Source of the DNA: Ktedonobacter racemifer DSM 44963
GTDB lineage: Bacteria; Chloroflexota; Ktedonobacteria; Ktedonobacterales; Ktedonobacteraceae
Assembly (NCBI RefSeq): GCF_000178855.1
Contig: NZ_ADVG01000002.1
Span: 930,001 to 994,000, forward strand
DNA length: 64,000 nt
Direction: 5' to 3'
Positions 35,447 to 44,803 of the stretch are shown here, piece after piece. The notes beneath the pieces are model-generated. The model had not been told where the DNA came from and did not search any database. It saw nothing but the letters and a program-made list of their open reading frames with translations. Numbering within the stretch: the stretch's first letter is position 1; each line of letters begins with the position of its first letter. The position numbers and the translations under genes are program-made.

Positions 35447-37471
35447 ATGTCCGCCAAGGCGAATTCACATCTACCTTCAGAGACCGCCGAAACGCCTGAG
35501 AAAAGTCTTGAACGCCTGCGCTATGAAAACAACAAGCTCCAAAGGCTGCTGGAGGCGCGCACGCAGGAGAATGCTCTGCTCAACGAGGTCATCTCGACGG
35601 TTGGCTCGACGCTGCGCCTGGAAGAGGTGCTTAAACGCCTGCTCGAAGCCATTAACCGGGCCACCTCCTGCGATATCGCGACGATCTACCTCTATGATCC
35701 CGAGAAGGATCTGCTGGTGCTCGCGAGCGCGACCGGGCAGTACGAGGGCTATGTAGGCAAAATACATATGACGCTGGGCGAGGGTATTACCGGCTGGGCG
35801 GCGCTCCACCGCAAGCCGATCTTCCTTAAAGAAGCGGCCCTGGCCGATCCCCGCTTCCACTATATCCCCGAATTTCAAGAGGAAAAGTTCCAGTCGATCT
35901 TTAGCGTGCCCATTATCGCCAAGGACAAGAGCCTGACAGGCGTGATCACGCTCCAGGCCGTGGCTCCCCACGAGTTTAGCAAGCAGCAGCGCAATTTTAT
36001 CAGCAACATCGCGGCCCTGGTGACAGGCGCCATCGAGAATGCGCAGCTGTACGAGAGCGCTCAGCGTAAGCTGAGTATTTTGACCTCGCTCTCGATGCTG
36101 AGTCAGACCATCAGTTCAGGTCTCTACCTCGATGATATGTTACGCACCCTGGCGACGCTGACGGTCCAGATCATGGAGGTCGATCTCTGCGTGATCATGC
36201 TGATGGACCAGGCTCGTGAGCGCGATGCCGATACCTCGCGCCAGCTACGCCGCCTGATCGTTCATGCCACAGCGCCCAACTGGAACGATCAGAGCCAGTT
36301 TCAGGCCGTGGATGTCGATCCCCATACCCTCGACCACCTGCGCAGCTTGAGCGACAAAGCCGACCTACAGACCATGCGCACCTATAGTTCAGAGGCCCAG
36401 GACCTTCCCGAGGGGGAGACGCTTGAGCGCTTGAATCCATTGCGCACCTCACAATATAAATCCCTGATCTCCGCTCCGCTGATCGCGGGCACCGAGCAGC
36501 TTGGCCTGATCAACTGCTATACCTATAAAGCACGGCGCTTCAACTCAGAGAACCAGACGCTCCTGACGACCATCGCTAACCAGGTAGCCATCGCCATCAA
36601 AAACAGCCGCCTCGTAAGCCAGTTGGCACAGAAAAACCTGGTCAAGGGCTTCTTCGAGGATCTCATCCAGGGTCTGCCGGAGAACGAAGAATCCCTGCGC
36701 CAGCGCGCGCACTTCCTGGGCTGCGACCTCGCGCAGCCACATGCCGTGGTGCGCATCGAGATGACGCGTGGCGATGAGAGCACCCACCCCACCAGTGGAC
36801 GCAAGGAGGGCGCACCAAGCTCCAGCGCGCTCCAGAACACCTACCGCAGCCTGGGCAACCTCGTCCGCCGCCGCGTTCAGGAGAGCGCTCCCGGCTCCAT
36901 CTTCTATGAGCATGAGAACCTGCTCAATTGCCTGCTTCCGCTCCCGAAGGACTCCGACAGCCTGCGCCTCAAGACCTGGATTCAGGAGCTGGCCCACCAT
37001 ATCTATGATGAATACGATGTCAGGCTAGCCGTGGGCCTGGGTAATGCCTGCCAGCAGATCAGTGATTACCGCCAGGGCTTTGCCGAGGCCAGCGAGGCGC
37101 TCCAGATGGGCCAGAGCATGCACTCGACCGCGCGCGGCCCCGCCGTGACACACTTTAACGACCTCGGCGTCTACCGCTATCTCTACAAGATCGCCCACAT
37201 GGACGACCTGCGCGATGTCTACCAGGAGCAGGTGGCAAAGATCGATGAATATGATAAACGTAAAAATACGGAGCTGCTAACCACGCTGGAGATGTACCTG
37301 GAGAACGCGGGCAACCTGACCAAGACCGCCGAGCAACTCTACGTGCACCGCAACACACTCATCCAGCGCCTGGAGCGCATCCAGTCCCTATGCAGCATCG
37401 ACCTGCAAGAGCGCAGCAACTGGCTCACCTTCCAGGTCGCCATCAAGATCTACCGCCTGCGCATGGAATAA
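35447..37471 (+). CDS. GAF-GAF regulator with PucR-type HTH
   Basis: 674 aa from the ATG at 35447, which has the ribosome site TAGAGGAGGAACA; the upstream extension lies in the IsrB element. An N-terminal coiled coil (~15-50) is followed by GAF domains at ~55-215 and ~225-430, a CdaR/GGDEF-like region (~450-600) and a C-terminal PucR/CdaR HTH (LTKTAEQLYVHRNTLIQRL). It is probably a transcription factor that senses small molecules through its GAF domains. Targets unknown. Confidence 0.88.
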   Translation: MSAKANSHLPSETAETPEKSLERLRYENNKLQRLLEARTQENALLNEVISTVGSTLRLEEVLKRLLEAINRATSCDIATIYLYDPEKDLLVLASATGQYEGYVGKIHMTLGEGITGWAALHRKPIFLKEAALADPRFHYIPEFQEEKFQSIFSVPIIAKDKSLTGVITLQAVAPHEFSKQQRNFISNIAALVTGAIENAQLYESAQRKLSILTSLSMLSQTISSGLYLDDMLRTLATLTVQIMEVDLCVIMLMDQARERDADTSRQLRRLIVHATAPNWNDQSQFQAVDVDPHTLDHLRSLSDKADLQTMRTYSSEAQDLPEGETLERLNPLRTSQYKSLISAPLIAGTEQLGLINCYTYKARRFNSENQTLLTTIANQVAIAIKNSRLVSQLAQKNLVKGFFEDLIQGLPENEESLRQRAHFLGCDLAQPHAVVRIEMTRGDESTHPTSGRKEGAPSSSALQNTYRSLGNLVRRRVQESAPGSIFYEHENLLNCLLPLPKDSDSLRLKTWIQELAHHIYDEYDVRLAVGLGNACQQISDYRQGFAEASEALQMGQSMHSTARGPAVTHFNDLGVYRYLYKIAHMDDLRDVYQEQVAKIDEYDKRKNTELLTTLEMYLENAGNLTKTAEQLYVHRNTLIQRLERIQSLCSIDLQERSNWLTFQVAIKIYRLRME

Positions 37472-37472
37472 T

Positions 37473-37519
37473 GGGTATGTGGTGGCGGCGTGGCGGAGCC
37501 ACGCCGCCACCACATACCC
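37473..37519. terminator. 22-bp perfect palindrome between convergent genes
   Basis: A 22-bp stem with loop GGA, starting 2 nt after the regulator's stop and ending 17 nt before the stop of the convergent MFS gene. A two-way terminator is likely. Confidence 0.7.
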
Positions 37520-37535
37520 TTACCCGTCAGAGAAG

Positions 37536-39206
37536 TTATGCCTCGATGGGGAGGTGCAGGGATTCCTCTTTGGCTTGCTGGCTTTTGCCGCGCAGGGGGA
37601 TCTCTTTGAGGAAGAGGACGACGACGAGGCCGAGGCAGAGCAACAGGGTGCAGAGCAGGAAGACATGGTGGATGCCCTGGGTGAGACCGAGCTTGACGGC
37701 CTGCATGAGCTGGGTGTAGAGGTCCTGGCCCTGGGGGCCGAGAGCGGAGAGGCCAGAGTGGACGTGGCTCTGCATCTCCTGGGAGAGCAGGATCTGCGGG
37801 TTGTCGAAGAAGTGGAGGGTTCCGGCGGGCAGGGCCTTCTTGCTTTCCTCGGGGAGGGCGCCGTGGAAGGCTGGCAGGTAGCTGGCGTTCATGACTGAAC
37901 CCATGGCTGCGAGGGCGATGGTGCCGCCGATGGAGCGGAAGAAGACCAGCGAGGAGGTGGCCTGGCCGATCTTCTGCGGCAGGGCGTTCTGCACGATCAG
38001 GGTGTAGAGGGACATACTGGTGCCCATACCCAGGCCGAGCATGATCATAGCCAGCAGCACATCGCTATCGCTGGCGTTGATGTCCAGGCGCATGAGCAGC
38101 CAGGAGCCAGCGACGCCGATAAGCATACCGCTGATGGCAGCCCACTTGTAACGTCCAGTGCGAGCGACGAGCTGGCCAGAGATGACGCTGCCCACAACCG
38201 AGGTGAGCATGAGCGGGGTCAGGACAAGGCCGCTGCTTGTGGCAGTGATACCAACGACCCCCTGGACGAAGAGCGGGATAAAGAAGGTGCTGCCGAAGAG
38301 GGCCATGCTAAAGATGATCGTGGCAATGGTCGAGATGGTGAAGATGCCATTGCGGAAGAGCGAGGGCTCGATGATGGGTTGTCCGCCCTCGCGCTGCACG
38401 ATGGACTCATAGAGCATAAAGACACAGCCGACGCTGATGGCCAGGGCGAAGAGTCCCAGGATGATGGGCGAACCCCAGGCGTACTCCGAACCAGCCCAGG
38501 AGAAGCCAAGCAGTAGCGGGACCGCTGTGGCGACGAGCAGGGCCGCACCCAGGTAGTCAATCTTTGGCTTCTTGCTCGTCTGCTTGAGCGTGGGCATGAG
38601 GAAGATGAGCACGAGCATGGCCAGGAGGCCGATGGGCAGGTTGACATAGAAGACCCAGCGCCAGGTCGTATGCTCGGTAATCCAGCCGCCCGCGGTAGGG
38701 CCAACGATGGAAGAGAGGCCCCAGACCGCGCCCGTGACGCCCTGCCACTTGGCGCGTTCGCGGGGCGCAAAGAGGTCGGCGACGATGGCGATGGCGATGG
38801 GCATAAGCGCACCGGCACCGATCCCCTGGAAGGCGCGAAAGAGCACCAGTTGATCCATCGTCTGCGCGGCCCCGGAGAGCGCCGAGCCCGTCAGGAATAT
38901 GACGACGCCTACCAGGAAGATAGATTTGCGCCCAAAGATGTCTGAAAGCTTGCCATAGATCGGCACCATGACCGTCGAGGCCAGGAGATAAGAGGTCGAG
39001 ACCCAGGTGTAGCGGTCAAAGCCTTGCAGATCGGCGATAATCCTGGGCATGGCGGTCGAGACAATGGTCTGGTCCAGCGAGGCCAGCAGCATGACCATGA
39101 GGACGCCCAGCATGGTCAGGAGGGTATCGCGGGTGGAGTACTGTGGCTCCTCGTAGCTCTCCTCGTGCCTGGTTTCAAGTGGCCTGGAAACAGTAGTCAT
39201 GGGCAT
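37536..39206 (-). CDS. DHA2-family (EmrB/QacA-like) 14-helix MFS exporter
   Basis: 556 aa; start at 39206 after AAAGGGGACTC. Fourteen hydrophobic helices. DHA2 marks are LDQTIVSTAMPRI in helix 1, GKLSDIFGRKSIF in the 2-3 loop and the GPTAGGWI antiporter motif in helix 5. It probably exports hydrophobic drugs or metabolites using the proton gradient. The TetR gene immediately upstream on the same strand is its likely regulator. Confidence 0.93.
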   Translation of the reverse strand: MPMTTVSRPLETRHEESYEEPQYSTRDTLLTMLGVLMVMLLASLDQTIVSTAMPRIIADLQGFDRYTWVSTSYLLASTVMVPIYGKLSDIFGRKSIFLVGVVIFLTGSALSGAAQTMDQLVLFRAFQGIGAGALMPIAIAIVADLFAPRERAKWQGVTGAVWGLSSIVGPTAGGWITEHTTWRWVFYVNLPIGLLAMLVLIFLMPTLKQTSKKPKIDYLGAALLVATAVPLLLGFSWAGSEYAWGSPIILGLFALAISVGCVFMLYESIVQREGGQPIIEPSLFRNGIFTISTIATIIFSMALFGSTFFIPLFVQGVVGITATSSGLVLTPLMLTSVVGSVISGQLVARTGRYKWAAISGMLIGVAGSWLLMRLDINASDSDVLLAMIMLGLGMGTSMSLYTLIVQNALPQKIGQATSSLVFFRSIGGTIALAAMGSVMNASYLPAFHGALPEESKKALPAGTLHFFDNPQILLSQEMQSHVHSGLSALGPQGQDLYTQLMQAVKLGLTQGIHHVFLLCTLLLCLGLVVVLFLKEIPLRGKSQQAKEESLHLPIEA

Positions 39207-39251
39207 GAGTCCCCTTTCTACGCTCTTAGGCCTTCCCTGGCGTGACTTCTC

Positions 39252-39336
39252 GCGCCTGCGGCGCTCGCTGGTTCAGGTGGGTGTGGTGGGCCGTGGCAGC
39301 TGCAAGCTGCCACGGCCCACCACACCCACCTGAACC
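39252..39336. repeat. REP-like composite: GCGCC-TGC-GGCGC hairpin plus a 32-bp palindrome
   Basis: The small hairpin at 39252-39264 is followed by a perfect 32-bp stem with a 3-nt loop (39270-39336). It sits between the TetR gene and the MFS gene on one strand, so it would attenuate read-through from one to the other. Confidence 0.75.
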
Positions 39337-39345
39337 ATTAGGTTT

Positions 39346-39978
39346 TCACTCTTTGTGAGCTGTGATGCCGTTGAAGTAGATGTGCTTGAGGTACTGGACC
39401 AGTTCCTGGACATCCATATGCTCGCCCAGGACCAGGCGTTCGTAGCTGCGCGGCGAGAGCAGGCTGAAGAAGGTGGCAACCTGGACGCTGGTCGGCGTTA
39501 CAGAATCGAAGTCGCCATGGGCCTTGCCCGCCTCCAGGATGGAGGCGATGCGGGCAGCGAGCTGCTCCCAGGGGCGCGGCTCCTGCTCACGCCTGGCCTC
39601 AAAGAGACGCTTCATATCGACACTGTTATAGAGGAGCTGGATCTGCTTGATATAGAAGCCTCCATACATGCAGGTCAGGATGGTCTCAAGCTGCTGACGT
39701 GGCGGCATGCCCTCGTTCAGGGCCTCATCAATGGCACGTACAAATGCGTCGAAGTTATGCAGAAAGACGGCGAAGACAAGCTCCTCTTTGCTGGGAAAAT
39801 GCAGGTACACCGTCCCCTTGGCAACTCCCACACGCGCAGCGATCTCATCGATGGAGGTATCATGATACCCCTTCTCGTAGAGTACCTCTTCCGCCGCGGC
39901 CAGGATGAGCCGCTCACGCTCCTGGCGCTGTTTCTCTTTTAATGTCTGTGCTTGTTCGCTCGTTTGTTCCTGCTCCAT
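39346..39978 (-). CDS. TetR-family repressor next to the exporter
   Basis: 210 aa. A charged N-terminal tail precedes the HTH (residues ~25-70; DTSIDEIAARVGVAKGTVYLHF), with a C-terminal ligand domain. Its position just upstream of a DHA2 exporter on the same strand is the usual layout for a drug-responsive repressor of an efflux pump. A 32-bp-stem palindrome separates the two genes. Confidence 0.92.
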   Translation of the reverse strand: MEQEQTSEQAQTLKEKQRQERERLILAAAEEVLYEKGYHDTSIDEIAARVGVAKGTVYLHFPSKEELVFAVFLHNFDAFVRAIDEALNEGMPPRQQLETILTCMYGGFYIKQIQLLYNSVDMKRLFEARREQEPRPWEQLAARIASILEAGKAHGDFDSVTPTSVQVATFFSLLSPRSYERLVLGEHMDVQELVQYLKHIYFNGITAHKE

Positions 39979-40072
39979 ACGCCACCTCCCATGACCTTAT
40001 CGTCACATTTTTGTATACCGGTCATTCTACAAATCAGTGTAGCAAACGTTCCTAATCTCTATATAGGTGTCA

Positions 40073-40125
40073 GGTTATGTTGCGATGGTTTGCGGACGGA
40101 GCCCGCAAACCATCGCAACACAACC
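40073..40125. repeat. 23-bp near-perfect palindrome in a divergent promoter region
   Basis: Arms of 23 nt with one mismatch and a 7-nt loop, between the divergent TetR (39978) and kinase (40160) genes. It lies 5' of both, so it cannot be a simple terminator. Confidence 0.65.
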
Positions 40126-40159
40126 ATTTTTTGCGCATCTTGCAGTTTGATTTCATAGC

Positions 40160-42232
40160 GTGCTAGACTATGTTGTGTCGATATCTTCTCGTCAGACCAA
40201 AGAGAATTGGTGGCACCAGCAGCGAATCAAGTTTCGCGTGGGCTACCTGCTTATAGGGCTTATCCTGCTAGCTATCGGTAGTCTCGGCCATCTCCGCCTG
40301 CTCAACGAGGTTGGAAAATCGTTTGGCGGCTTCTACTGGGCTGTAGATACCGATGGACGGGTTGTTATTGTCTCCACCACGCCTGAGCTAACAAATTTCA
40401 ATGTCAAGCCCGATACCCTCACCAGTAGCACACGCCTGGTCTCGGTGAATGGGGTACCCGCCCCACAAGGGCTAACTCAGGCCTATGCTCATGCCAGGCC
40501 TGGCACGCTCATCACCTATACCTTCACCACAACGAGTAACAGTCAAACTCAGACCAGCACCATTAGCAGTCCCGCCATGACCTTTACGCTGATGATGTGG
40601 TGGCAGAACTATGGTCTGAGCCTGGTGACTGGCTTTATCTGGCTGCTGATCGGAGGCATCCTGCTCTTTACGGCCAGCGATTGGAACGGCGCGGTGGAGG
40701 GCATTACGATGATCCCGCCTGCGATGCTGCTCCTGCTCTATAGCCATTGGGGGAATATCCAGGTGGCTTATGCGCCGAGCCTGGTCTTTCAGTTGCTGTG
40801 GGTCCCGGCCTTCGCCCTGATGGGGGCCAGCTTTATCCATCTGAGCCTGACCTACCGCCCTACCTCTCTACACCATTCGCGCATGCCCAGCCTGAGTATA
40901 GACCTACCGCCCTACCTGCCGCTAATCGCGCTCCTGGCCTACGAATGGAGTTCGCTACTACTTACCGGGCGTGTACCTACGCGAGTGAACCTGACGGCGA
41001 GCCTGGGCTACGCGGTCTTCGGCGGCCTGGTAAGCCTCTTGATTGGCCTGAGCACCCTGATCTATGTCTTGCCGGGTCGTGATAGCCGCAGGCAGAATGG
41101 GACCATTCCAACGCGGGTACGCCACCGTATCTTCGATCTCTTTATGCTCTGGCTAGGGGCTGTAGGCCTGGGCGCTTGCCTTGGCGTTGTGCCCATTCTC
41201 TTTACCGGGCATACGCTGATCCCACTGACGACCTTCTATATGCTAGCGGCGATCTATCCCCTGGTGCTCTTCTACGCTATTCGTTCGCTGCGCCTGCTGG
41301 ACCGCTTGCACCTGACGCTTGAGCAGCGCGAGGTGGCTCTTCAGGAGCTTCAGAAGACCTCGACTGAGCGTGAGCAGGCGCTCTATGAGCAGCAGAAGAC
41401 GGCGCGCGAGCTACACCAGAGTAACCGGGAGTTGGAGCAGGCGACCTCCCTGCTATTGCATGCCGATGCCCATCTGCGCTCACTGCTCTCCCAACGCATT
41501 CACGATCAGCCGAAGCAGCACGCGCTACGCATCCGCTCACTGCTGGGACACTGGCAGCATAAACTCAGTGTAGAGGCCGACCGCTCGCCTGATGGGCGCG
41601 TCGATGTGCGGCCGGTAGTGGAGGCCCTGACCAGGGTGCGCAAGATCAGCGAGGAGCTTGAGAGCGACCTGCGGGGGTTGCAATTACTGGTTGAGGATGC
41701 CTATCAGCGGCGCAGTCTGGGCCTGCGCCTGCACCTGGAGAAACTGGTCCGCGAGGATCTGCCCGCGCTCCATCCCGAGTCGCATGTGCGTGTACAGGCC
41801 GATCTCTGGGCGCTGGATGTCCTGATACTGGACCTGGAGAAGACGCCCGAGGGGGAGAGCATCGCGGAAGCCATCTCTTACACTATCACCCAGGCCCTGC
41901 TCAATGTCTACAATCACGCAGGCGCGAAATATGCGCGTGTCTTCACAGAATATAATTCCAAGAACGCCAACGCGAAGATTGAGGTGACCATCCAGGATAA
42001 CGGGCGAGGCTTCGATCCAGCCGCGGTGCCCCTGACCAGGACAAGTCTCTTCAAGGCCCGACTGAAGGCGCGCGAGGCGGGCGGCTTCCTGACCGTCGAT
42101 TCCGTTCCCAGGACACAAGATGATGCCTCAGAGCACGGGACCGTGGTGCGCCTGACGCTCCCGCTTCCCGCCTCCCTCCTGCATCAGGAGGCCGCGCTCA
42201 ACGCGACCCGCGTCCGCGAGGAGCGTGAGTAG
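40160..42232 (+). CDS. Membrane sensor kinase with PDZ-like periplasmic loop
   Basis: 690 aa from the GTG at 40160 (start uncertain, no clear ribosome site). One helix (~25-45), an extracellular loop (~50-145) resembling a PDZ-like fold (RLVSVNGVPAPQGL), seven or so helices (~145-400), a coiled coil (~400-450), a HisKA_3-like helix (QRIHDQPKQ, His ~473) and a HATPase_c domain (NVYNHAGAKYA, DNGRGFDP). This is the NarL/LuxR-type kinase class. The convergent regulator at 42280-43074 is the likely partner. Confidence 0.85.
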   Translation: MLDYVVSISSRQTKENWWHQQRIKFRVGYLLIGLILLAIGSLGHLRLLNEVGKSFGGFYWAVDTDGRVVIVSTTPELTNFNVKPDTLTSSTRLVSVNGVPAPQGLTQAYAHARPGTLITYTFTTTSNSQTQTSTISSPAMTFTLMMWWQNYGLSLVTGFIWLLIGGILLFTASDWNGAVEGITMIPPAMLLLLYSHWGNIQVAYAPSLVFQLLWVPAFALMGASFIHLSLTYRPTSLHHSRMPSLSIDLPPYLPLIALLAYEWSSLLLTGRVPTRVNLTASLGYAVFGGLVSLLIGLSTLIYVLPGRDSRRQNGTIPTRVRHRIFDLFMLWLGAVGLGACLGVVPILFTGHTLIPLTTFYMLAAIYPLVLFYAIRSLRLLDRLHLTLEQREVALQELQKTSTEREQALYEQQKTARELHQSNRELEQATSLLLHADAHLRSLLSQRIHDQPKQHALRIRSLLGHWQHKLSVEADRSPDGRVDVRPVVEALTRVRKISEELESDLRGLQLLVEDAYQRRSLGLRLHLEKLVREDLPALHPESHVRVQADLWALDVLILDLEKTPEGESIAEAISYTITQALLNVYNHAGAKYARVFTEYNSKNANAKIEVTIQDNGRGFDPAAVPLTRTSLFKARLKAREAGGFLTVDSVPRTQDDASEHGTVVRLTLPLPASLLHQEAALNATRVREERE

Positions 42233-42284
42233 GTGATAAGGTGTGCGTGGGCGAACGCCGTTCGCCCACGCACACCTTATCACC
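42232..42284. terminator. 25-bp perfect palindrome between the convergent kinase and regulator genes
   Basis: A 25-bp stem with loop GCC. It starts at the last base of the kinase stop codon and overlaps the final codons of the convergent regulator. Confidence 0.7.
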
Positions 42285-43074
42285 GTGGAGCTCCTGTAGG
42301 GTCGGCGGGCTTGCCACGCAGGCCGGCGTAGGCCTCATAGGCGTGGGCCAGCAGGACGCGTCTGCCGGGATCGCTGGGGGCGCCGTAGATGGCGAAGAAG
42401 TTATAGAGCTCGCTCACGAGGTTCTCGACCGGGCCAATATTGGGCTGACCCTTGCTATTTAGGAAGCCCATACGAGTGGCGATCTCATCATTACTCAGGC
42501 CAAGCGCGATAAGGGAGGCGCATTCCTCCTGGCGCGGCGTCAGGCGCTCGCCCCGCAGGCGCTCCAGCAGAAAGTTCAGCACCTCGTCATCGATGAAGGT
42601 CTCATTCTGGTCCACCACCTTCTCAACGATGCGCTCAAGGTAGTCGGGAAGCATATTGCCGAAGAGGACATAGCCATGCAGGCCCCTGGCCTTTTCCCGG
42701 CGACGGCTGGTGCTACGCGATGTACCACGGCGCGTGTACTCCTGACGAAAGATCTCCGCCGCCAGCGCCCAGCTCGGGTCCTGGGTATAAACAACTATCC
42801 GCAGGCCAGGCGCCATTTCAAGCAGGGTTCGCCCCAGTTCTACACCGTTATCCGAGCCTAAGCGCAGATCAGAAAATACGAGCCAGCCTTGCAAGGAGGG
42901 GTTTTCTGGCTGTCCCTGAATCAAACTCTCTACCAGGTGTAGAGCATCCTCAGCATCCTCAGCCTGCCCACATAGTTGTAACGTCTGCGTCTCCTCGATA
43001 AACTCGCAAACGCCTCGCCGCTTGATTGGGGTGTCATCAACGACCAGAACTGGTATGCGCTTCTCTTCCGTCAT
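42280..43074 (-). CDS. Response regulator with LuxR-type HTH-like output
   Basis: 264 aa. A receiver domain (LVVDDTPIKRRG, phospho-acceptor in VFSDLRLG) with a basic insert (TSRSTSRRREKAR) is followed by an HTH (RLTPRQEECASLIALGLSNDEIATRMGF) of the LuxR/sigma-70-region-4 kind, then an extra helical tail. It converges on the membrane kinase gene and is probably phosphorylated by it. Transcription target unknown. Confidence 0.87.
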   Translation of the reverse strand: MTEEKRIPVLVVDDTPIKRRGVCEFIEETQTLQLCGQAEDAEDALHLVESLIQGQPENPSLQGWLVFSDLRLGSDNGVELGRTLLEMAPGLRIVVYTQDPSWALAAEIFRQEYTRRGTSRSTSRRREKARGLHGYVLFGNMLPDYLERIVEKVVDQNETFIDDEVLNFLLERLRGERLTPRQEECASLIALGLSNDEIATRMGFLNSKGQPNIGPVENLVSELYNFFAIYGAPSDPGRRVLLAHAYEAYAGLRGKPADPTGAPR

Positions 43075-43229
43075 AGTGCTTGTTCAAATTCCTTCTTGTT
43101 GACCAGCAAACACTTCTTTTGTAGGAACAATGCTCACCTAGTATGTATCTCCCTACTCTCAAATTGTATCGCATTTGCCCCGCCAATGCATAAGAGGCCG
43201 ATCCTCCCTCATAGACACCTTCCCCTTCA

Positions 43230-43318
43230 GCGCCTGCGGCGCCTCCAGTTGGGTAAGTGTGTGTGGTGGCGCGTGGCTTCACCACCACACACACTTACCC
43301 GGCGAGCCACGTAGTGGC
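43230..43318. repeat. REP-like composite element with all three parts
   Basis: In order: hairpin GCGCC-TGC-GGCGC (43230-43242); a central palindrome with arms starting GGGTAAGTGTG (43251-43300, ~18 bp paired); hairpin GCCAC-GTA-GTGGC (43306-43318). It lies downstream of the ROK gene (minus strand) and upstream of the regulator gene. Confidence 0.7.
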
Positions 43319-43347
43319 GAGAAGTCGCCTTAGCAGTGAGCACCTCG

Positions 43348-44328
43348 TTAAAACAGGGGGATGACAGAGCCGAGGAGGGCGGCCTCGCGCCCGAGGAGGC
43401 CAGGGACGACCTTGACCAGGCTGCGTACACGGGCGTTGGTATTGGTGTCGGCATTGGCGGCGCTTTTGGCGCTGGAGAGAAGGAAGGCGCTGCTACAGAG
43501 GATGTCGCCGCCAAGGATGAACATATGCGGCTCAAAGAGTTCAACATAACGGGTAATGGCGTTGCTGAGCCAGCGTCCCATCTCGCTGTAGATCTGGAGC
43601 GCGACGCTATCGCCGTTCTCGGCCTCCTCGGCCAGCAGGCGCGGCGTGAGGGTCTCGCGGTTCACCAGGCGCGTGATGAGGTTGCCTTCGTCGCCGCGGC
43701 GTACGGCCCGCTGGACCATCTTCTGCATAGCGTCCAGCGAGATCATGGTGTTGATACAGCCACGCTTTCCACAACTACAGCGCGGGCCGCTCGCGGAGAC
43801 CGAGATATGGCAGATATGACCCATATACTGGCGCAGGCGCTGCTCGTATTCATGTCCAGCTATTTTGCCATCCACGATAAAGGCCGCCCCGACAATGGCG
43901 TTCACATGCAAATAGAGCAAACGCTGTGCCCCCTGACCCGAGCCGAAGCGCTGCTCACCCAGGAGCGAGGCCTCCATATCTTCAAGCAGGCAGACAGGTA
44001 GCTTATAGCGTTGCTGGAGTAGTTCATAGAGGGGAAAGGCATTGAGGGCGGGGATTGAGGGAATGAGAAGCGGTCGCTGTCTTGTGTAGTCAAGCGTACC
44101 AGGAAGGCTGACCCCGATGCCCTCGACGCTCCAGCCTTCTGAGCGAGCTTGCGTCAGCAGACCCTCGATGGCGCGAACATAGGGTTCAAGCGTGGCCATG
44201 GGAGGTCGCCCGCGCAGCGTTTTGGTCTCGCTCCGCAGTCGTACGCGCCCCTGCCGGTCAATTATAGCTACAGTTGTTTTACTCCCCCCAACCTCCAGCC
44301 CCACCGCGACACTCCTGTCTGCACGCAT
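43348..44328 (-). CDS. ROK-family protein (sugar kinase-like)
   Basis: 326 aa, no N-terminal HTH. ATP motif EVGGSKTTVAI near the start. The catalytic segment, usually NDAN, reads EDME, so the Asp is kept. The GH of the ExGH zinc motif is present (YMGHICH) but its Glu is missing. The zinc cysteines CSCGKRGC are intact. It is probably a glucokinase-like enzyme or a derived sugar-binding protein. The missing Glu may affect sugar binding. GAAC-N4-GTTC boxes lie upstream. Confidence 0.85.
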   Translation of the reverse strand: MRADRSVAVGLEVGGSKTTVAIIDRQGRVRLRSETKTLRGRPPMATLEPYVRAIEGLLTQARSEGWSVEGIGVSLPGTLDYTRQRPLLIPSIPALNAFPLYELLQQRYKLPVCLLEDMEASLLGEQRFGSGQGAQRLLYLHVNAIVGAAFIVDGKIAGHEYEQRLRQYMGHICHISVSASGPRCSCGKRGCINTMISLDAMQKMVQRAVRRGDEGNLITRLVNRETLTPRLLAEEAENGDSVALQIYSEMGRWLSNAITRYVELFEPHMFILGGDILCSSAFLLSSAKSAANADTNTNARVRSLVKVVPGLLGREAALLGSVIPLF

Positions 44329-44381
44329 TGGCCAGACCGCCGTTCCGCAAGTGTTCTCGCCCGGGCTCTACTCATAGGCTA

Positions 44382-44512
44382 GAACATTGGTTCGCACTAC
44401 AACAGGTCTACAGCAATAGATACGAGATTCAAAACTGAGTTTATTTAAAGAAAGTATAACTGGCGAGTAGAACATTTGTCAATACAACATAATACATATA
44501 GAACATGCGTTC
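44382..44512. promoter_or_regulatory. Cluster of GAAC-N4-GTTC boxes
   Basis: GAACATTGGTTC (44382-44393), GAACATGCGTTC (44501-44512) and a half-match GAACATTTGTCA (44470-44481), each preceded by TA, lie in the AT-rich divergent region between the ROK gene and the gene at 44804. The pattern equals the LexA (SOS) box of Gram-positive bacteria, but another dimeric repressor, perhaps acting on the ROK gene, could use it. Confidence 0.45.
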
Positions 44513-44541
44513 AATCCCTTCTTGAGAGGCATGTTCTTTTC

Positions 44542-44622
44542 GCGCCTACGGCGCTCACAAGGGTAAGGGTGTGGTGGCTGGTTGGCTGGCGTAGCCAGCC
44601 AACCAGCCACCACACCCTTACC
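44542..44622. repeat. REP-like element: GCGCC-TAC-GGCGC hairpin plus a 29-bp palindrome
   Basis: The small hairpin at 44542-44554 is followed by a perfect 29-bp stem (arms starting GGTAAGGGTGTGG) with loop GTA (44562-44622). It lies in the divergent region upstream of the gene at 44804. Confidence 0.75.
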
Positions 44623-44641
44623 AGGGTCTTCCTCGGGGGCA

Positions 44642-44708
44642 AAGCAGTGAAGCGGGGATGATGGTCGACTGGCGGAGCCAGTCGACCATCATCCCCGCTT
44701 CACTGCTT
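44642..44708. repeat. 32-bp perfect palindrome upstream of the gene at 44804
   Basis: A 32-bp perfect stem with loop GGA, 19 bp after the previous palindrome. Two such structures in tandem before a start codon would strongly block transcription entering from upstream. Confidence 0.75.
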
Positions 44709-44803
44709 ATATTTCTCTCTGGTCAAGTAGTTTGATCCGTGGTACAGTAGGAACATGGCTTATGATGTCATGACAGCGCAAAGAAAAGACAAGGAGATAA
44801 TTT

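Noticed and set aside
43336..44001. A 221-codon plus-strand frame opposite the ROK gene
   Set aside because: Composition is that of an antisense shadow; the ROK motifs on the other strand are clear.
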